In this document: positions 33,423-42,339 of the stretch, piece by piece
How the letters are laid out: each line of letters opens with the position of its first letter
Position numbering within the stretch: the stretch's first letter is position 1
Source: Nocardia jiangxiensis NBRC 101359
GTDB lineage: Bacteria; Actinomycetota; Actinomycetes; Mycobacteriales; Mycobacteriaceae
Direction of reading: 5' to 3'
Assembly (NCBI RefSeq): GCF_000308615.1
Contig: NZ_BAGB01000172.1
Location: 1 to 64,000, forward strand
DNA length: 64,000 bases
Translations under genes and position numbers: made by a program
Notes under the pieces: generated by a model
Told to the model about the DNA's origin: nothing
Database searches by the model: none
What the model saw: the letters and a program-made list of their open reading frames with translations, nothing else

Positions 33423-34397
33423 ATGACCGTGCTCGCCGCCGACGTCGTCGCGAAGGTGGTTCGTTCCGCCGGGCAGGCCCCGTCGCTGCACAATTCGCAG
33501 CCGTGGCGCTGGGTGTTCGGCGGCGACCATCTGGACCTGTACGCCGTACCCGAAAGGATGCTGCCCACCACCGATCCGACCGGCCGCCAGATGCTCCTGA
33601 GCTGCGGTATCACCCTCGGCCATCTCCGTACCGCCCTGACCGCGGCGGGCTGGCGCACGACCGTCGCGTACTGTCCGGATCCGAATCGCCGCACCCATGC
33701 CGCCACGGTCCGATTCGCCCGGCACCCCTCGGTCACCGACGACGAACGCGATCGGGCCGAGGCCATTCGCGAGCGATACACCGACCGCCTGCCGATGCGG
33801 CCGCCGACCGGCTGGGCGGACTTCGAAAAGGTCCTGCGATCGACCTTCGATCCGGCCGACGCGGTGCTGGATGTGGTCCCCGAAGCCGGTCGCGCCGTGC
33901 TGGCGCACGCCAGCAGCCTCACCGCCGCGGTGCGTTACCGGGACGCGGAGTACCAGTCCGAACTCATGTGGTGGACCGGAATCGCCGACCCGGACGCCGG
34001 AATTCCCGAGTCAGCGCTGTTGTCGGCGGACGAGCGCGCCCGCGTGCCGCTGGGCCGCACCTTTCCGCTCACCGAACACCGTCCGCGTCGAACCGCGCTG
34101 CCCGATGCGGCGACCGTGCTCGTGCTCTCGACCGATTCCGACCGGCGGGCGGATCTGTTGCGGGGCGGTGAGGTGCTCTCGACGGTCCTGCTCGAATGCA
34201 CCGTCGCCGGTTACGCCACGTGCGTGCTCACCCATTTGACCGAATATCCGCGCAGCCGCGATATCGTCCGAGATCTCATCGGTGACACGGCGCTGCCGCA
34301 GGCCCTGATCCGCGTCGGCAGAGCGGCCCCCGACAGCGACCGGGAGCCCCGCACGCCACGCCTGGCGCTGGGCCAAATTCTGCACATCACCGGGTGA
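33423..34397 (+). CDS. Acg-family nitroreductase-fold protein
   Basis: 324 residues. The N-terminal signature SAGQAPSLHNSQPWRW and later RYTDRLPMRPP mark the Acg family (Mtb Rv2032/Acg, Rv3127, Rv3131), whose members are DosR-regulated. These bind FMN but have a lid in place of the usual substrate pocket, so they may store flavin rather than reduce nitro compounds. The second half (LLECTVAGYATCVLTHLTE) is the partial repeat of the fold. It precedes dosS by 159 bp on the same strand. A second paralogue lies at 37372-38370. Confidence 0.9.
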   Translation: MTVLAADVVAKVVRSAGQAPSLHNSQPWRWVFGGDHLDLYAVPERMLPTTDPTGRQMLLSCGITLGHLRTALTAAGWRTTVAYCPDPNRRTHAATVRFARHPSVTDDERDRAEAIRERYTDRLPMRPPTGWADFEKVLRSTFDPADAVLDVVPEAGRAVLAHASSLTAAVRYRDAEYQSELMWWTGIADPDAGIPESALLSADERARVPLGRTFPLTEHRPRRTALPDAATVLVLSTDSDRRADLLRGGEVLSTVLLECTVAGYATCVLTHLTEYPRSRDIVRDLIGDTALPQALIRVGRAAPDSDREPRTPRLALGQILHITG

Positions 34398-34556
34398 TCT
34401 TCCCTGCCCCGCAACGGCATCGGCCACCTGCGGGGCAGCCGCAAGCATCCGCTCACATGCCGACTGTCGCGGTCGGCCTTGTTGGCTAGACTGTGTGTGT
34501 TCTCCGAGATCATCTATTCCGCCCGAGACCACAGAATCGCCAGCAGAAGGGGCGGC

Positions 34557-36263
34557 ATGCCACAGTCCTCGGATGCCTACTTCGTGCGCGACACACTCTC
34601 GCAGCTACGGTTGCGGGAACTACTCGACGAGGTCAAAGACCGCATCGAGCAGATCAGTAATGCCCGCGAGCGGATAGACGGCCTCGTCGAGGCCATGCTG
34701 ACGGTCACCTCCGGACTCGATCTGGACGAGACGCTGCACACCGTCGTGGATACCGCGAGAACCCTGGTCGGCGCCCGCTACGGCGCGCTCGGCGTGCGCG
34801 GGCAGGGACATGAGCTGACCCAGTTCATCTATCAGGGCATCGACGACGCCCAACGCGCCCTGATCGGCGATCTTCCGCAGGGACGCGGTGTGCTCGGCGT
34901 TCTGATCGATGAGCCGAAACCGATTCGGCTGGACTGCATCTCGGATCACCCGTCGTCGGTCGGCTTCCCGCCGAACCATCCGCCGATGAACAGCTTCCTC
35001 GGCGTGCCGATTCGCATCCGCGACGAGGTGTTCGGCAATCTGTACCTCACCGAGAAGCTCAACGCCCAGCCCTTCACCGAAGACGACGAGATCGTGATGC
35101 AGGCGCTGGCGGCCTCGGCTGGTGTCGCCATCAGCAACGCCCATCTCTATGAGTCGGCCCGCAGGAGACACGCCTGGATTTCGGCGACCCGCGACCTGAC
35201 CGCCGAATTCCTCGCCGGCGCCGGCTACCACGAGGTGCTGGGTCATCTGGTCGAGCATGCGCGACAGCTGACCTCCTCGGAGCGGGCGATACTGGCTGTC
35301 AGCCCCGACCCGGAGGCACCTGCCGACCGGATCACCCACCTCGACATCACCGGACTCACTCCCGTCGCGCCGGTCCCGTCCAGGGTGCCGACCCCCGATA
35401 CCGATATCGGCCACGTCTTCCGCACCAGAACCGCACAGCAGCTCGCGACCGGTTCGGGCGATGCCCTGCTCGGCGACGGACCGGTGCTCCTGGTTCCGCT
35501 ACACACCGGTGACGCCGCACTCGGGGTGCTGATCACCACACGCCCGAAAGGAGCGGCGGCGTACACCGACGAGATCATCGACCTGGCGGCGGGTTTCGCC
35601 GTTCAGGCAGCAGCGGCGATGCAGATGGCCGCCACCCGAGAGCGGGTGGAGGAACTGAGCGTGCTCAGCGACCGTGATCGCATCGCCCGAGATCTGCACG
35701 ATCAGGTCATCCAGCGACTCTTCGCCGTCGGCCTGCTGCTCCAGGGCACGGTGCCGCGCAGCAACAATCCCGAAGTGCGGCAACGGATCAACGAGGCAGT
35801 CGAGGAGATGCAACAGGTGGTTCAGGATATCCGCACGACCATTTTCGATCTGCACAGCAACGATCCCGTATTCGGCCAGTTGCGGCGGCGTGTGGATGAG
35901 ATGATCCGACAGTACACGGCGGATGTACCGATCACGACCTCCGTGCGCGTCACCGGCTCGCTGTCGACCCTGGGCAGCGAACTGGCCGATCACGCCGAGT
36001 CGGTGATCCGCGAGGCGATCAGCAACACCGTGCACCACTCCGGCGCCGACCACCTCACGGTCGAGATCCACATGGGCGAGGACCTGAGCATCATCGTGGA
36101 GGACGACGGCCGGGGCATATCGCCCGACCGGACTCCCAGCGGTCTGGCCAATCTGGCAAACCGCGCGAAGCAGTGCGGCGGCTCGTTCGACATCAGCCCG
36201 GCGGAGCATCCCGGCGTGCTGGGGCCCGGCACCCGCATCCGGTGGACCGCGCCACTGCGCTGA
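34557..36263 (+). CDS. dosS: Hypoxia/redox sensor histidine kinase DosS/DevS-like
   Basis: 568 residues (Mtb DevS 578). Two GAF domains: GAF-A about 55-200 with the haem-His region GFPPNHPPMNSFLGVP (His 141, matching DevS His149), GAF-B about 220-355. A HisKA_3 dimerisation domain has the phospho-acceptor His 381 in RDLHDQVIQRLFAVG; the HATPase domain follows (NTVHHSG; VEDDGRGI). No transmembrane segment. It should sense O2, NO or CO through haem and phosphorylate DosR encoded four genes on. GAAGGGG before the ATG at 34557 serves as ribosome-binding site; longer upstream frames lack one. Confidence 0.93.
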   Translation: MPQSSDAYFVRDTLSQLRLRELLDEVKDRIEQISNARERIDGLVEAMLTVTSGLDLDETLHTVVDTARTLVGARYGALGVRGQGHELTQFIYQGIDDAQRALIGDLPQGRGVLGVLIDEPKPIRLDCISDHPSSVGFPPNHPPMNSFLGVPIRIRDEVFGNLYLTEKLNAQPFTEDDEIVMQALAASAGVAISNAHLYESARRRHAWISATRDLTAEFLAGAGYHEVLGHLVEHARQLTSSERAILAVSPDPEAPADRITHLDITGLTPVAPVPSRVPTPDTDIGHVFRTRTAQQLATGSGDALLGDGPVLLVPLHTGDAALGVLITTRPKGAAAYTDEIIDLAAGFAVQAAAAMQMAATRERVEELSVLSDRDRIARDLHDQVIQRLFAVGLLLQGTVPRSNNPEVRQRINEAVEEMQQVVQDIRTTIFDLHSNDPVFGQLRRRVDEMIRQYTADVPITTSVRVTGSLSTLGSELADHAESVIREAISNTVHHSGADHLTVEIHMGEDLSIIVEDDGRGISPDRTPSGLANLANRAKQCGGSFDISPAEHPGVLGPGTRIRWTAPLR

Positions 36264-36276
36264 GGTCGGCGACAGA

Positions 36277-36290
36277 TGGACCAAGGGCAC
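36277..36290 (+). promoter_or_regulatory. Candidate DosR box 7 (weaker)
   Basis: TGGAC-CAAG-GGCAC, 120 bp upstream of the DUF302 gene start at 36411. Three mismatches to the consensus. Confidence 0.3.
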
Positions 36291-36410
36291 TGCACAACAG
36301 ACGAAAAGCCCTGTCCTGCGCACGCGGTTGCGCGTTGACTGACCATTGTGCGGACATCGGTCACGGCTCCGCCGTCACAGCCGGTGAGCGGACCAGCCCC
36401 GGAGGCGGCC

Positions 36411-37286
36411 ATGGAATATCGAGTGAACGTGTGCGAGTCGACCCCGCAGACCATGTTGCGCCTGTCCTGGGAACTGCGCCCGGACCAGCTCGGCGCGGAT
36501 ATCGCGGCCGGGATGCGCGAGTTGACCGCGACCAAGGATCGCATCGGCCTGACCGCCTGCGGGGCCCCGACGATCACCTATCGCGAGGACCCGGACTCCG
36601 ACGGGAGCATCGAGGTCGCCTTCGGGGTGCCGGTGGATCTGGGCACGAGTCTGGGCCCGTGGTCTCCCGCCGAGGTCGTCGCGGAGCCTGGCACCTTGGT
36701 GGCGCGCACCTGTCACCGTGGCGGATACGATCGCCTGGACACGGCGTATCGGGTGCTGGACGAATGGATACGCGAGTGCGGATATCGACCGGCCGGTCCC
36801 CCCACCGAGGTGTATCTGATCGGTCCCGAAGAGACGAACGACCCGCGGCGGCTGGTCACCGAAATCCGGATCCCGGTGACCAGGTCACCGGTCATCGCCA
36901 TACACATGGACAGGCCGTTCGACGAAGCGGTCGAATTCACCCGGCAGGCACTGGCACGGCTGGGTTTCGAGGTCGTCGCGGAGACCGATCTGCAGGCGCT
37001 GCTGCGCAGTCGGCTCGGCAAACACATCGAGGACCATCTGGTCGTGCATGCCTGCCATCCACCGCTCACCGCACGGGTGCTGGGCACCGATCCGGAGGCA
37101 GCCTGGTTGTCCTCGGTACTGGTGGTGGTGCGGGCGGACGGCGTCCGCACGCTGGTCGAAGCCCGCGATCCCACCGCCCTGCCGGCCGCCTTCACGGGCA
37201 CCGCCCTCGCGGAGATCGCCCGAGAACTCCACGACCTGCTCGCCGACGCACTCGGCACTCTGCGACTGTCCGGGACGGTGCGATGA
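36411..37286 (+). CDS. GyrI-like effector-binding domain + DUF302 protein
   Basis: 291 residues. The first ~155 form a GyrI-like/AraC-effector-type domain (YRVNVCESTPQTMLRLSWELRP...HRGGYDRLDTAYRVLDEWI...EVYLIGPEET), and the last ~125 a DUF302 domain (DEAVEFTRQALARLGFEVVAETDL...LVVHACHPPLTARVLGTDPEAAWLSSVLVVV). Single DUF302 proteins are widespread in bacteria facing redox or metal stress, but this pairing is unusual. GGAGGCGGCC fixes the ATG at 36411; an earlier GTG at 36348 is less likely. It stands between dosS and a nitroreductase that overlaps dosR. Function unknown; a small-molecule sensor is plausible. Confidence 0.8.
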   Translation: MEYRVNVCESTPQTMLRLSWELRPDQLGADIAAGMRELTATKDRIGLTACGAPTITYREDPDSDGSIEVAFGVPVDLGTSLGPWSPAEVVAEPGTLVARTCHRGGYDRLDTAYRVLDEWIRECGYRPAGPPTEVYLIGPEETNDPRRLVTEIRIPVTRSPVIAIHMDRPFDEAVEFTRQALARLGFEVVAETDLQALLRSRLGKHIEDHLVVHACHPPLTARVLGTDPEAAWLSSVLVVVRADGVRTLVEARDPTALPAAFTGTALAEIARELHDLLADALGTLRLSGTVR

Positions 37287-37301
37287 GCTGACGATCGAGA
37301 G

Positions 37302-37315
37302 AGGACCATCGGCCC
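37302..37315 (+). promoter_or_regulatory. Candidate DosR box 8
   Basis: AGGAC-CATC-GGCCC, one mismatch from the GGGNC-N4-GNCCC pattern and very close to the mycobacterial GGGACCTTCGGCCC form. It precedes the nitroreductase-dosR pair by 56 bp, implying autoregulation. Confidence 0.6.
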
Positions 37316-37371
37316 GCCACCTGGCCCGAAAGGCCGTATCAGCGGCTGCCGCCAGCGCGGAGGCTTGCCTT

Positions 37372-38370
37372 ATGACTGCAAGCGATCACCTCACCACCAC
37401 ACCCGATGTCCGCACGATCGAGATCGTCGTAAGCCGGGCCGCCCGTGCTCCGTCGCTGCACAACTCCCAGCCGTGGCACTGGATCTTCGACGGCGCCCGC
37501 TTGCATCTGCGCTCGGATCCCGATCGCCGACTCCCCGCCGCCGACCCGCACGGCCGGCAACAGATCATCAGCTGCGGCACCACACTGCATCACGCGCGCA
37601 CGATGTTCGCGGCGCTGGGCTGGCACACCGACACCACCCGGCTGCCCGATCCGGATCGCCCCGATCATCTCGCCGTCATCGACTTCCGGCCCTGGGCCGA
37701 CCCACCCACCGGTATCGCGCGACGCGCGGCAGCGATCGAGCACCGGCACACCGACCGGCTGCCCATGCTGCCTCCCGCAGGGTGGACCGATCTGCTTCCG
37801 GCGCTGACCCGCCTGGTCACACCGCACGAGCTCAGCTTCGATGTGCTCGACGACGAGATCCGCCCCCGCCTCGCGGAGGTATCGGAGCAGTCCGCGGCGG
37901 CCCGCAGGTACGACATGTTCTATCAACAGGAATTACGTTGGTGGTCAGGACATTCCGGGCCGTCGGAGGGCGTGCCGACGACCTCGCTGACCTCCGATGC
38001 GGAGTTCGCCCGCGTCGACGTGGGGCGCTCCTTCCCGCGGGCCCCGCATTCCGAGCGGCGCGCCGACATCCGTGATCACTCCAGGCTCGTGGTGCTCAGC
38101 TCGTACGAGGATTCGATGCCGCAGTGGCTGCACACCGGCGAGGCGCTGTCGGCGGTGCTGCTCGAATGCACGGCGGCCGACCTGGCCACCTGCCCGCTGA
38201 CGCACATCACCGAACTGCCCGCGGGACGTCAGGTCGTCGCCGCGCTGCTGCCGCACCCGGCGTCGCCGCAGGTGATCATCCGCATCGGCACCGCACCCGA
38301 TACCCAGCCGCAACAGCCGACCCCGCGACGCCCGCTCGCCGAGATATTCGAGCTGGGGACACCACAATGA
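37372..38370 (+). CDS. Acg-family nitroreductase-fold protein, second copy
   Basis: 332 residues, paralogue of 33423-34397 with the same landmarks (RAARAPSLHNSQPWHW; RHTDRLPMLPPAGW; LLECTAADLATCPLTHITELPAGR). GGAGG nine bases before the ATG at 37372. Its TGA overlaps the dosR start as ATGA, so dosR translation is coupled to this gene. In Mtb the acg-like gene Rv3131 lies next to the Rv3132c-Rv3133c pair as well. Possible FMN-binding dormancy protein. Confidence 0.9.
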   Translation: MTASDHLTTTPDVRTIEIVVSRAARAPSLHNSQPWHWIFDGARLHLRSDPDRRLPAADPHGRQQIISCGTTLHHARTMFAALGWHTDTTRLPDPDRPDHLAVIDFRPWADPPTGIARRAAAIEHRHTDRLPMLPPAGWTDLLPALTRLVTPHELSFDVLDDEIRPRLAEVSEQSAAARRYDMFYQQELRWWSGHSGPSEGVPTTSLTSDAEFARVDVGRSFPRAPHSERRADIRDHSRLVVLSSYEDSMPQWLHTGEALSAVLLECTAADLATCPLTHITELPAGRQVVAALLPHPASPQVIIRIGTAPDTQPQQPTPRRPLAEIFELGTPQ

Positions 38371-39014
38371 CCACGGTGTTCCTGGTCGACGATCACGAGA
38401 TCGTGCGGCGAGGATTGATCGATCTGCTCGAGCAGGATCCCGAACTCAGCATCGTCGGCGAGGCGGGCGATGTGACCCACGCGCTGGCCCGGATCCCGGC
38501 ATTGCGTCCGGACGTCGCCGTACTGGATATGCGGTTGCCCGACGGCAACGGCATCGAACTGTGCCGGGAACTGCTGTCCAGAGTCGATGGGCTGCACTGC
38601 CTGATTCTGACCTCGTTCACCGACGAGCAGGCCATGCTGGACGCGATCCTGGCCGGCGCCAGCGGTTACGTCGTGAAGGACATCAAGGGTATGGAGCTCG
38701 CGGCGGCGATCAAGACGGTCGGGTCGGGGCGCTCACTGCTGGACAACCGGGCCGCGGCCGCGCTGATGGACAAGCTGCGCCGCAACACCCGCCCCGACGG
38801 CCCGCTGGCGGATCTCACCGAGAAGGAACGCACACTGCTGGATCTGCTCGGCGAGGGACTGACCAACCGGCAGATCGCCCAGCGCATGTACCTGGCCGAG
38901 AAGACGGTCAAGAACTACGTGTCGCGCCTGCTGTCCAAACTGGGCATGGAACGCCGCACCCAGGCCGCCGTTCTGGCGACGAAACTCCGTGCGGAGGAAT
39001 CGGATTCGCGCTGA
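38367..39014 (+). CDS. dosR: Dormancy response regulator DosR/DevR
   Basis: 215 residues, NarL/FixJ type. Receiver domain: acidic pocket D8-D9, phospho-acceptor D54, K104. DNA-binding LuxR-type HTH at about 148-210, with AEKTVKNYVSRLLSKLGMERRTQA giving K179, K182 and N183, the same residues at the same numbers that contact DNA in Mtb DosR; T198 and T205 are also kept. Almost certainly the regulator of this island. It starts in an ATGA overlap with the nitroreductase gene and is convergent with a Usp gene three bases beyond its stop. Confidence 0.95.
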   Translation: MTTVFLVDDHEIVRRGLIDLLEQDPELSIVGEAGDVTHALARIPALRPDVAVLDMRLPDGNGIELCRELLSRVDGLHCLILTSFTDEQAMLDAILAGASGYVVKDIKGMELAAAIKTVGSGRSLLDNRAAAALMDKLRRNTRPDGPLADLTEKERTLLDLLGEGLTNRQIAQRMYLAEKTVKNYVSRLLSKLGMERRTQAAVLATKLRAEESDSR

Positions 39015-39017
39015 GCC

Positions 39018-39926
39018 TCAGCCCTCTTCCGCCCGGACCACCAGGATCGGGCAGCCGACCGAGTGAACCAGCGCATTGCTGGTGGCGCCCAGCAGCATTC
39101 CGGCGAAGCCGCCGCGCCCGTGACTGCCCACGACCACCAACTGCGCAGACTCCGCCTGCTCCAGTAACGCCCGAACGGGCCTGTCCTGCACCATGATCCG
39201 CCGAACGGACACGTCCGGATACTGTTCGGACCAACCGGCCATGCTCTCGGCCAGCACCATCTCCTCGCTGTCGCGCATCGCGGTTTCCCAGTCCGCCGAC
39301 ATCGGGCGGGTCACCGGGATATCGCTCCAGGCATGCACCGCGGTGAGACCGACCTTGCGCAGTGACGCCTCCCCGAAGGCCACCGCCAACGCGGGCCTGC
39401 TGTTACCGCTCCCGTCGACACCGACCAGCACCGGTCGGCTCGCGACCGTCGGATCCACCGTCTGCCGGTAGTGGATGACGCCGACCGGGCAGTGCGCGTG
39501 CCGGAGCACCGCGGTGGTGACCGAGCCGACCAGTCCGCGTCGCAGCGCGCCGAGTCCGTGGCTGCCCAGCACCAGCATCCGCACCGTGCGGGATCGCTCG
39601 AGCAGATCCGGAATGATGCGCGACCAGCTCACCTCCGTGCTGATCGGCGGCTCCTCGCCCGGTGCGGCGGTGCGTGCGGCTCGGGCCGCCTCGGTGAGTA
39701 TCCGTTCTCCGTCGGACCGCATCCAGTCGGTGTCCGCATCGGTCAGCAGCGCTCCGGGCCCGTACTCCGCGGGCAGCGCGATCGAGGTCACCAGGTGCAG
39801 CCCGCAGCCGTGCAGAGCCGCGGCGTCGGCGGCCCAGGCGGCAGCCTGATACGACACCGCCGAGCCGTCCACCGCCGCCAGGATCGGCGGGTTCGGCTGA
39901 TGCGGCCGCACGACCGGTCCACTCAT
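39018..39926 (-). CDS. Universal stress protein, two Usp domains
   Basis: 302 residues. Both domains keep the ATP-loop pattern (GSHGLGALRRGLVGSVTTAV; GSHGRGGFAGMLLGATSNALV). Very similar in layout to the 20508-21416 protein, with shared phrases such as MAGWSEQYPDVSVRRI, suggesting duplication within the island. GAGGAG lies six bases before the ATG at 39926. It follows the phosphoketolase gene by 10 bp. Confidence 0.92.
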   Translation of the reverse strand: MSGPVVRPHQPNPPILAAVDGSAVSYQAAAWAADAAALHGCGLHLVTSIALPAEYGPGALLTDADTDWMRSDGERILTEAARAARTAAPGEEPPISTEVSWSRIIPDLLERSRTVRMLVLGSHGLGALRRGLVGSVTTAVLRHAHCPVGVIHYRQTVDPTVASRPVLVGVDGSGNSRPALAVAFGEASLRKVGLTAVHAWSDIPVTRPMSADWETAMRDSEEMVLAESMAGWSEQYPDVSVRRIMVQDRPVRALLEQAESAQLVVVGSHGRGGFAGMLLGATSNALVHSVGCPILVVRAEEG

Positions 39927-39936
39927 GATGTTCTCC

Positions 39937-42339
39937 TCACGATGTCGGCGCCATGGCATCCGACGCGCCGCAGGGCCACTGCCAGTCCCGGATCTCGGGC
40001 GGATCCGTACCGAACCGGCGCGCGTAATCGTGTGCGCGGGAAGACCATTCGAGCAGTTGCTCACGCAGATGGCCGATCCGATCGGCGACCCGGGGCACCT
40101 GTTCCAGCGCCGCCAAGGCCAGGTGGTACCGATCGATCCCGTTCATCGCGCACATCTGGAACGGCGTGGTCGTGGCGCCGTTGTCGCGGAAACCGAACAC
40201 GTGCAGGTCGTCGTGTCCCGGACGCCGGTAGGTGAGCTGATGGATCAGCCACGGATAGCCGTGATACGCGAAGATCACCGGCCGGTACTGCGGGAAGATC
40301 TCGGTGTAGGCGGTATCGGATATGCCGTGCGGGTGGCGATCGGGCGGGAACAACCTGGTCGGATCCACCACGTTGACCACGCGCACCCCCAGGGCCGGGG
40401 TCAGCTCCCGCAGCAGCGCCGCGGCGGCCAGGGTCTCGCGGGTCGGCACATCACCGGCGCAGGCGAGCACCACGTCGGGGCTGCCGTGCAGGTCCGAACT
40501 CGCCCAGCTCCACACGCCGAGCCCCTCGGCGCAGTGGCGTCCGGCCTGGTCGGCATCGAGGTACTGCAAGGCGGACCGGCCACTGCCGCCGACGACGACA
40601 TTGACCCGGCCGCGGCTGCGCAGGCAGTGCTGGAGAACGTGCAGCAGACAGTTCGTATCCGGCGGCAGGTAGACCCGGCAGACCTCGGGCCGTTTGCTCA
40701 GCACGTGATCGATGAAACCCGGATCCTGATGGGCGGGGCCGTTGCGGTCCTGCTGCCACACATGCGGGGTCAACAGGTAGTTCAGGCTCGGAATCGGTTC
40801 ACGCCAAGGGAATTGCGCGGACTGATGCAACCACTTCGCGTGCTGGACGACCATGGAATCGACCACGTGGGCGAAGGCCTCGGAGGTCGAGAGCACCCCG
40901 TGTCGTCCGGTGCGCAGATATCCCTCGAGCCAGCCCTGGCACAACTGCTGGGACAGCACGTCGAATACGCGGCCGTTCGTCTCCAGCCGGTCCTCGCTGT
41001 CGCGGGTCCCCGCCCGCCAACGGCGGCCGGTGACCTCGAGGATGGCCTCGAGCCGCTCGGACGGCTGTTCGTCCGGCGAAAAGTACAGCAGCTCATATGG
41101 ATTGGCCACCAGCGCGTCCCGAAGGTATTCGCCGAGCGCCCGGGAGCCGTGCTCGGCCGGGCTGCCCGGTGCGCGCACCCGGACCGCGTGCTCGTGCACG
41201 GCCGGTAGCCGCAGATCCCGCTGTGTGCGGCCGTGCGCGACGGGAGCGGCACTCATCCGGAAATCACCCTCGGGGTGCAACTGCCGAATCTGTTGCGCGG
41301 GTGCGCCATCCGGCTCGAACAACTCCTGCGGCCGGTAGGAGCGCAACCAATCCTCCAGCAGCGCAAGATGTTCGGCATTGTCTCGCACCCCCGGCAAGGG
41401 CACCTCGTGCGCCCGGGCCGTACCTTCCACCGGAAGTTCGTCGACGGTCACCGGACCGGTCCAGCCTTTCGGCGTGGACAGCACGATCAGCGGCGGTCGG
41501 GCATTGCGCGCCCCGATGTGCAGCCTGGCATGTTCCCGGATCTCGTCCAGCCGATCGAAGACCTCGTCCAGCACCGACCGGTACCGCAGGTGGACCGAGC
41601 GCGGATCGTCGCCCTCGACATGGATCGGATCCCAGCCGTATCCGCTCAGCACCCCGTCCAGATCCCGCCGCGGGACCCGCGCCAGGAGTGCGGGACCGGC
41701 CGCCTTGTACCCGTTCAGATGCAGGATCGGCAGCACGACGCCGTCGTGGACCTGCCGCAGGAACAACGGTGCATTCCAGCTCGTCGCCAAGGTGCCGGTC
41801 TCGGCCTCCCCGTCGCCGATCACGCAGGCGGCCACCAGATCCGGATCGTCCAGCACCGCGCCGGTCGCGTGCGCCAGTGAGTAGCCCAGCTCGCCGCCCT
41901 CGTGGATCGAGCCCGGCAGGTGCGGCGAGGCGCATCCGGGTACTCCGCCGGGAAATGCGAACTGCCGGAACAACTCCCGCATACCGGCCGCATCCTCGGT
42001 GACCTCCGGATGACGTTCGCTGTAGCTGCCCTCCAGCCACGCGGCCGCATTCAGGCCCGCCGCACCGTGTCCCGGACCGCAGACGAACAACATCCGACGA
42101 CGACGGTGCATGATCACCCGATTGAGGTGCGCGTAGGTCAGCGTGATGCCGGGCACGCTGCCCCAGTGCCCGATCAGCCGTGGCTTGATGTGTTGCGGCA
42201 GAAGCGGTTCGGTGAGCAACGGGTTGTCCAGCAGATAGATCTGCCCGGCCGCGAGGTAGTTCGCCGCCCGCCACCAGGCATCCAGATCCGCGACCGACCC
42301 GGTGGTTCCGGCTGTCGCGGAGGTCGGCGCCGCGGTCAT
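39937..42339 (-). CDS. xfp: Phosphoketolase (xylulose-5-P/fructose-6-P)
   Basis: 800-residue thiamine-diphosphate enzyme that splits xylulose-5-phosphate or fructose-6-phosphate with phosphate into acetyl-phosphate plus a triose or tetrose phosphate. Motifs: GHWGSVPGITLTYAHLNR, the cofactor motif CVIGDGEAETGTLA, HLNGYKAAGP, and the C-terminal GIDRYHLA-type tail. Length matches the family (about 790-825). It lies between two Usp genes in one minus-strand unit (ATGA overlap at 42336-42339). It offers a redox-neutral route to acetyl-phosphate, suited to oxygen-limited cells; no acetate kinase is adjacent. Confidence 0.95.
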   Translation of the reverse strand: MTAAPTSATAGTTGSVADLDAWWRAANYLAAGQIYLLDNPLLTEPLLPQHIKPRLIGHWGSVPGITLTYAHLNRVIMHRRRRMLFVCGPGHGAAGLNAAAWLEGSYSERHPEVTEDAAGMRELFRQFAFPGGVPGCASPHLPGSIHEGGELGYSLAHATGAVLDDPDLVAACVIGDGEAETGTLATSWNAPLFLRQVHDGVVLPILHLNGYKAAGPALLARVPRRDLDGVLSGYGWDPIHVEGDDPRSVHLRYRSVLDEVFDRLDEIREHARLHIGARNARPPLIVLSTPKGWTGPVTVDELPVEGTARAHEVPLPGVRDNAEHLALLEDWLRSYRPQELFEPDGAPAQQIRQLHPEGDFRMSAAPVAHGRTQRDLRLPAVHEHAVRVRAPGSPAEHGSRALGEYLRDALVANPYELLYFSPDEQPSERLEAILEVTGRRWRAGTRDSEDRLETNGRVFDVLSQQLCQGWLEGYLRTGRHGVLSTSEAFAHVVDSMVVQHAKWLHQSAQFPWREPIPSLNYLLTPHVWQQDRNGPAHQDPGFIDHVLSKRPEVCRVYLPPDTNCLLHVLQHCLRSRGRVNVVVGGSGRSALQYLDADQAGRHCAEGLGVWSWASSDLHGSPDVVLACAGDVPTRETLAAAALLRELTPALGVRVVNVVDPTRLFPPDRHPHGISDTAYTEIFPQYRPVIFAYHGYPWLIHQLTYRRPGHDDLHVFGFRDNGATTTPFQMCAMNGIDRYHLALAALEQVPRVADRIGHLREQLLEWSSRAHDYARRFGTDPPEIRDWQWPCGASDAMAPTS

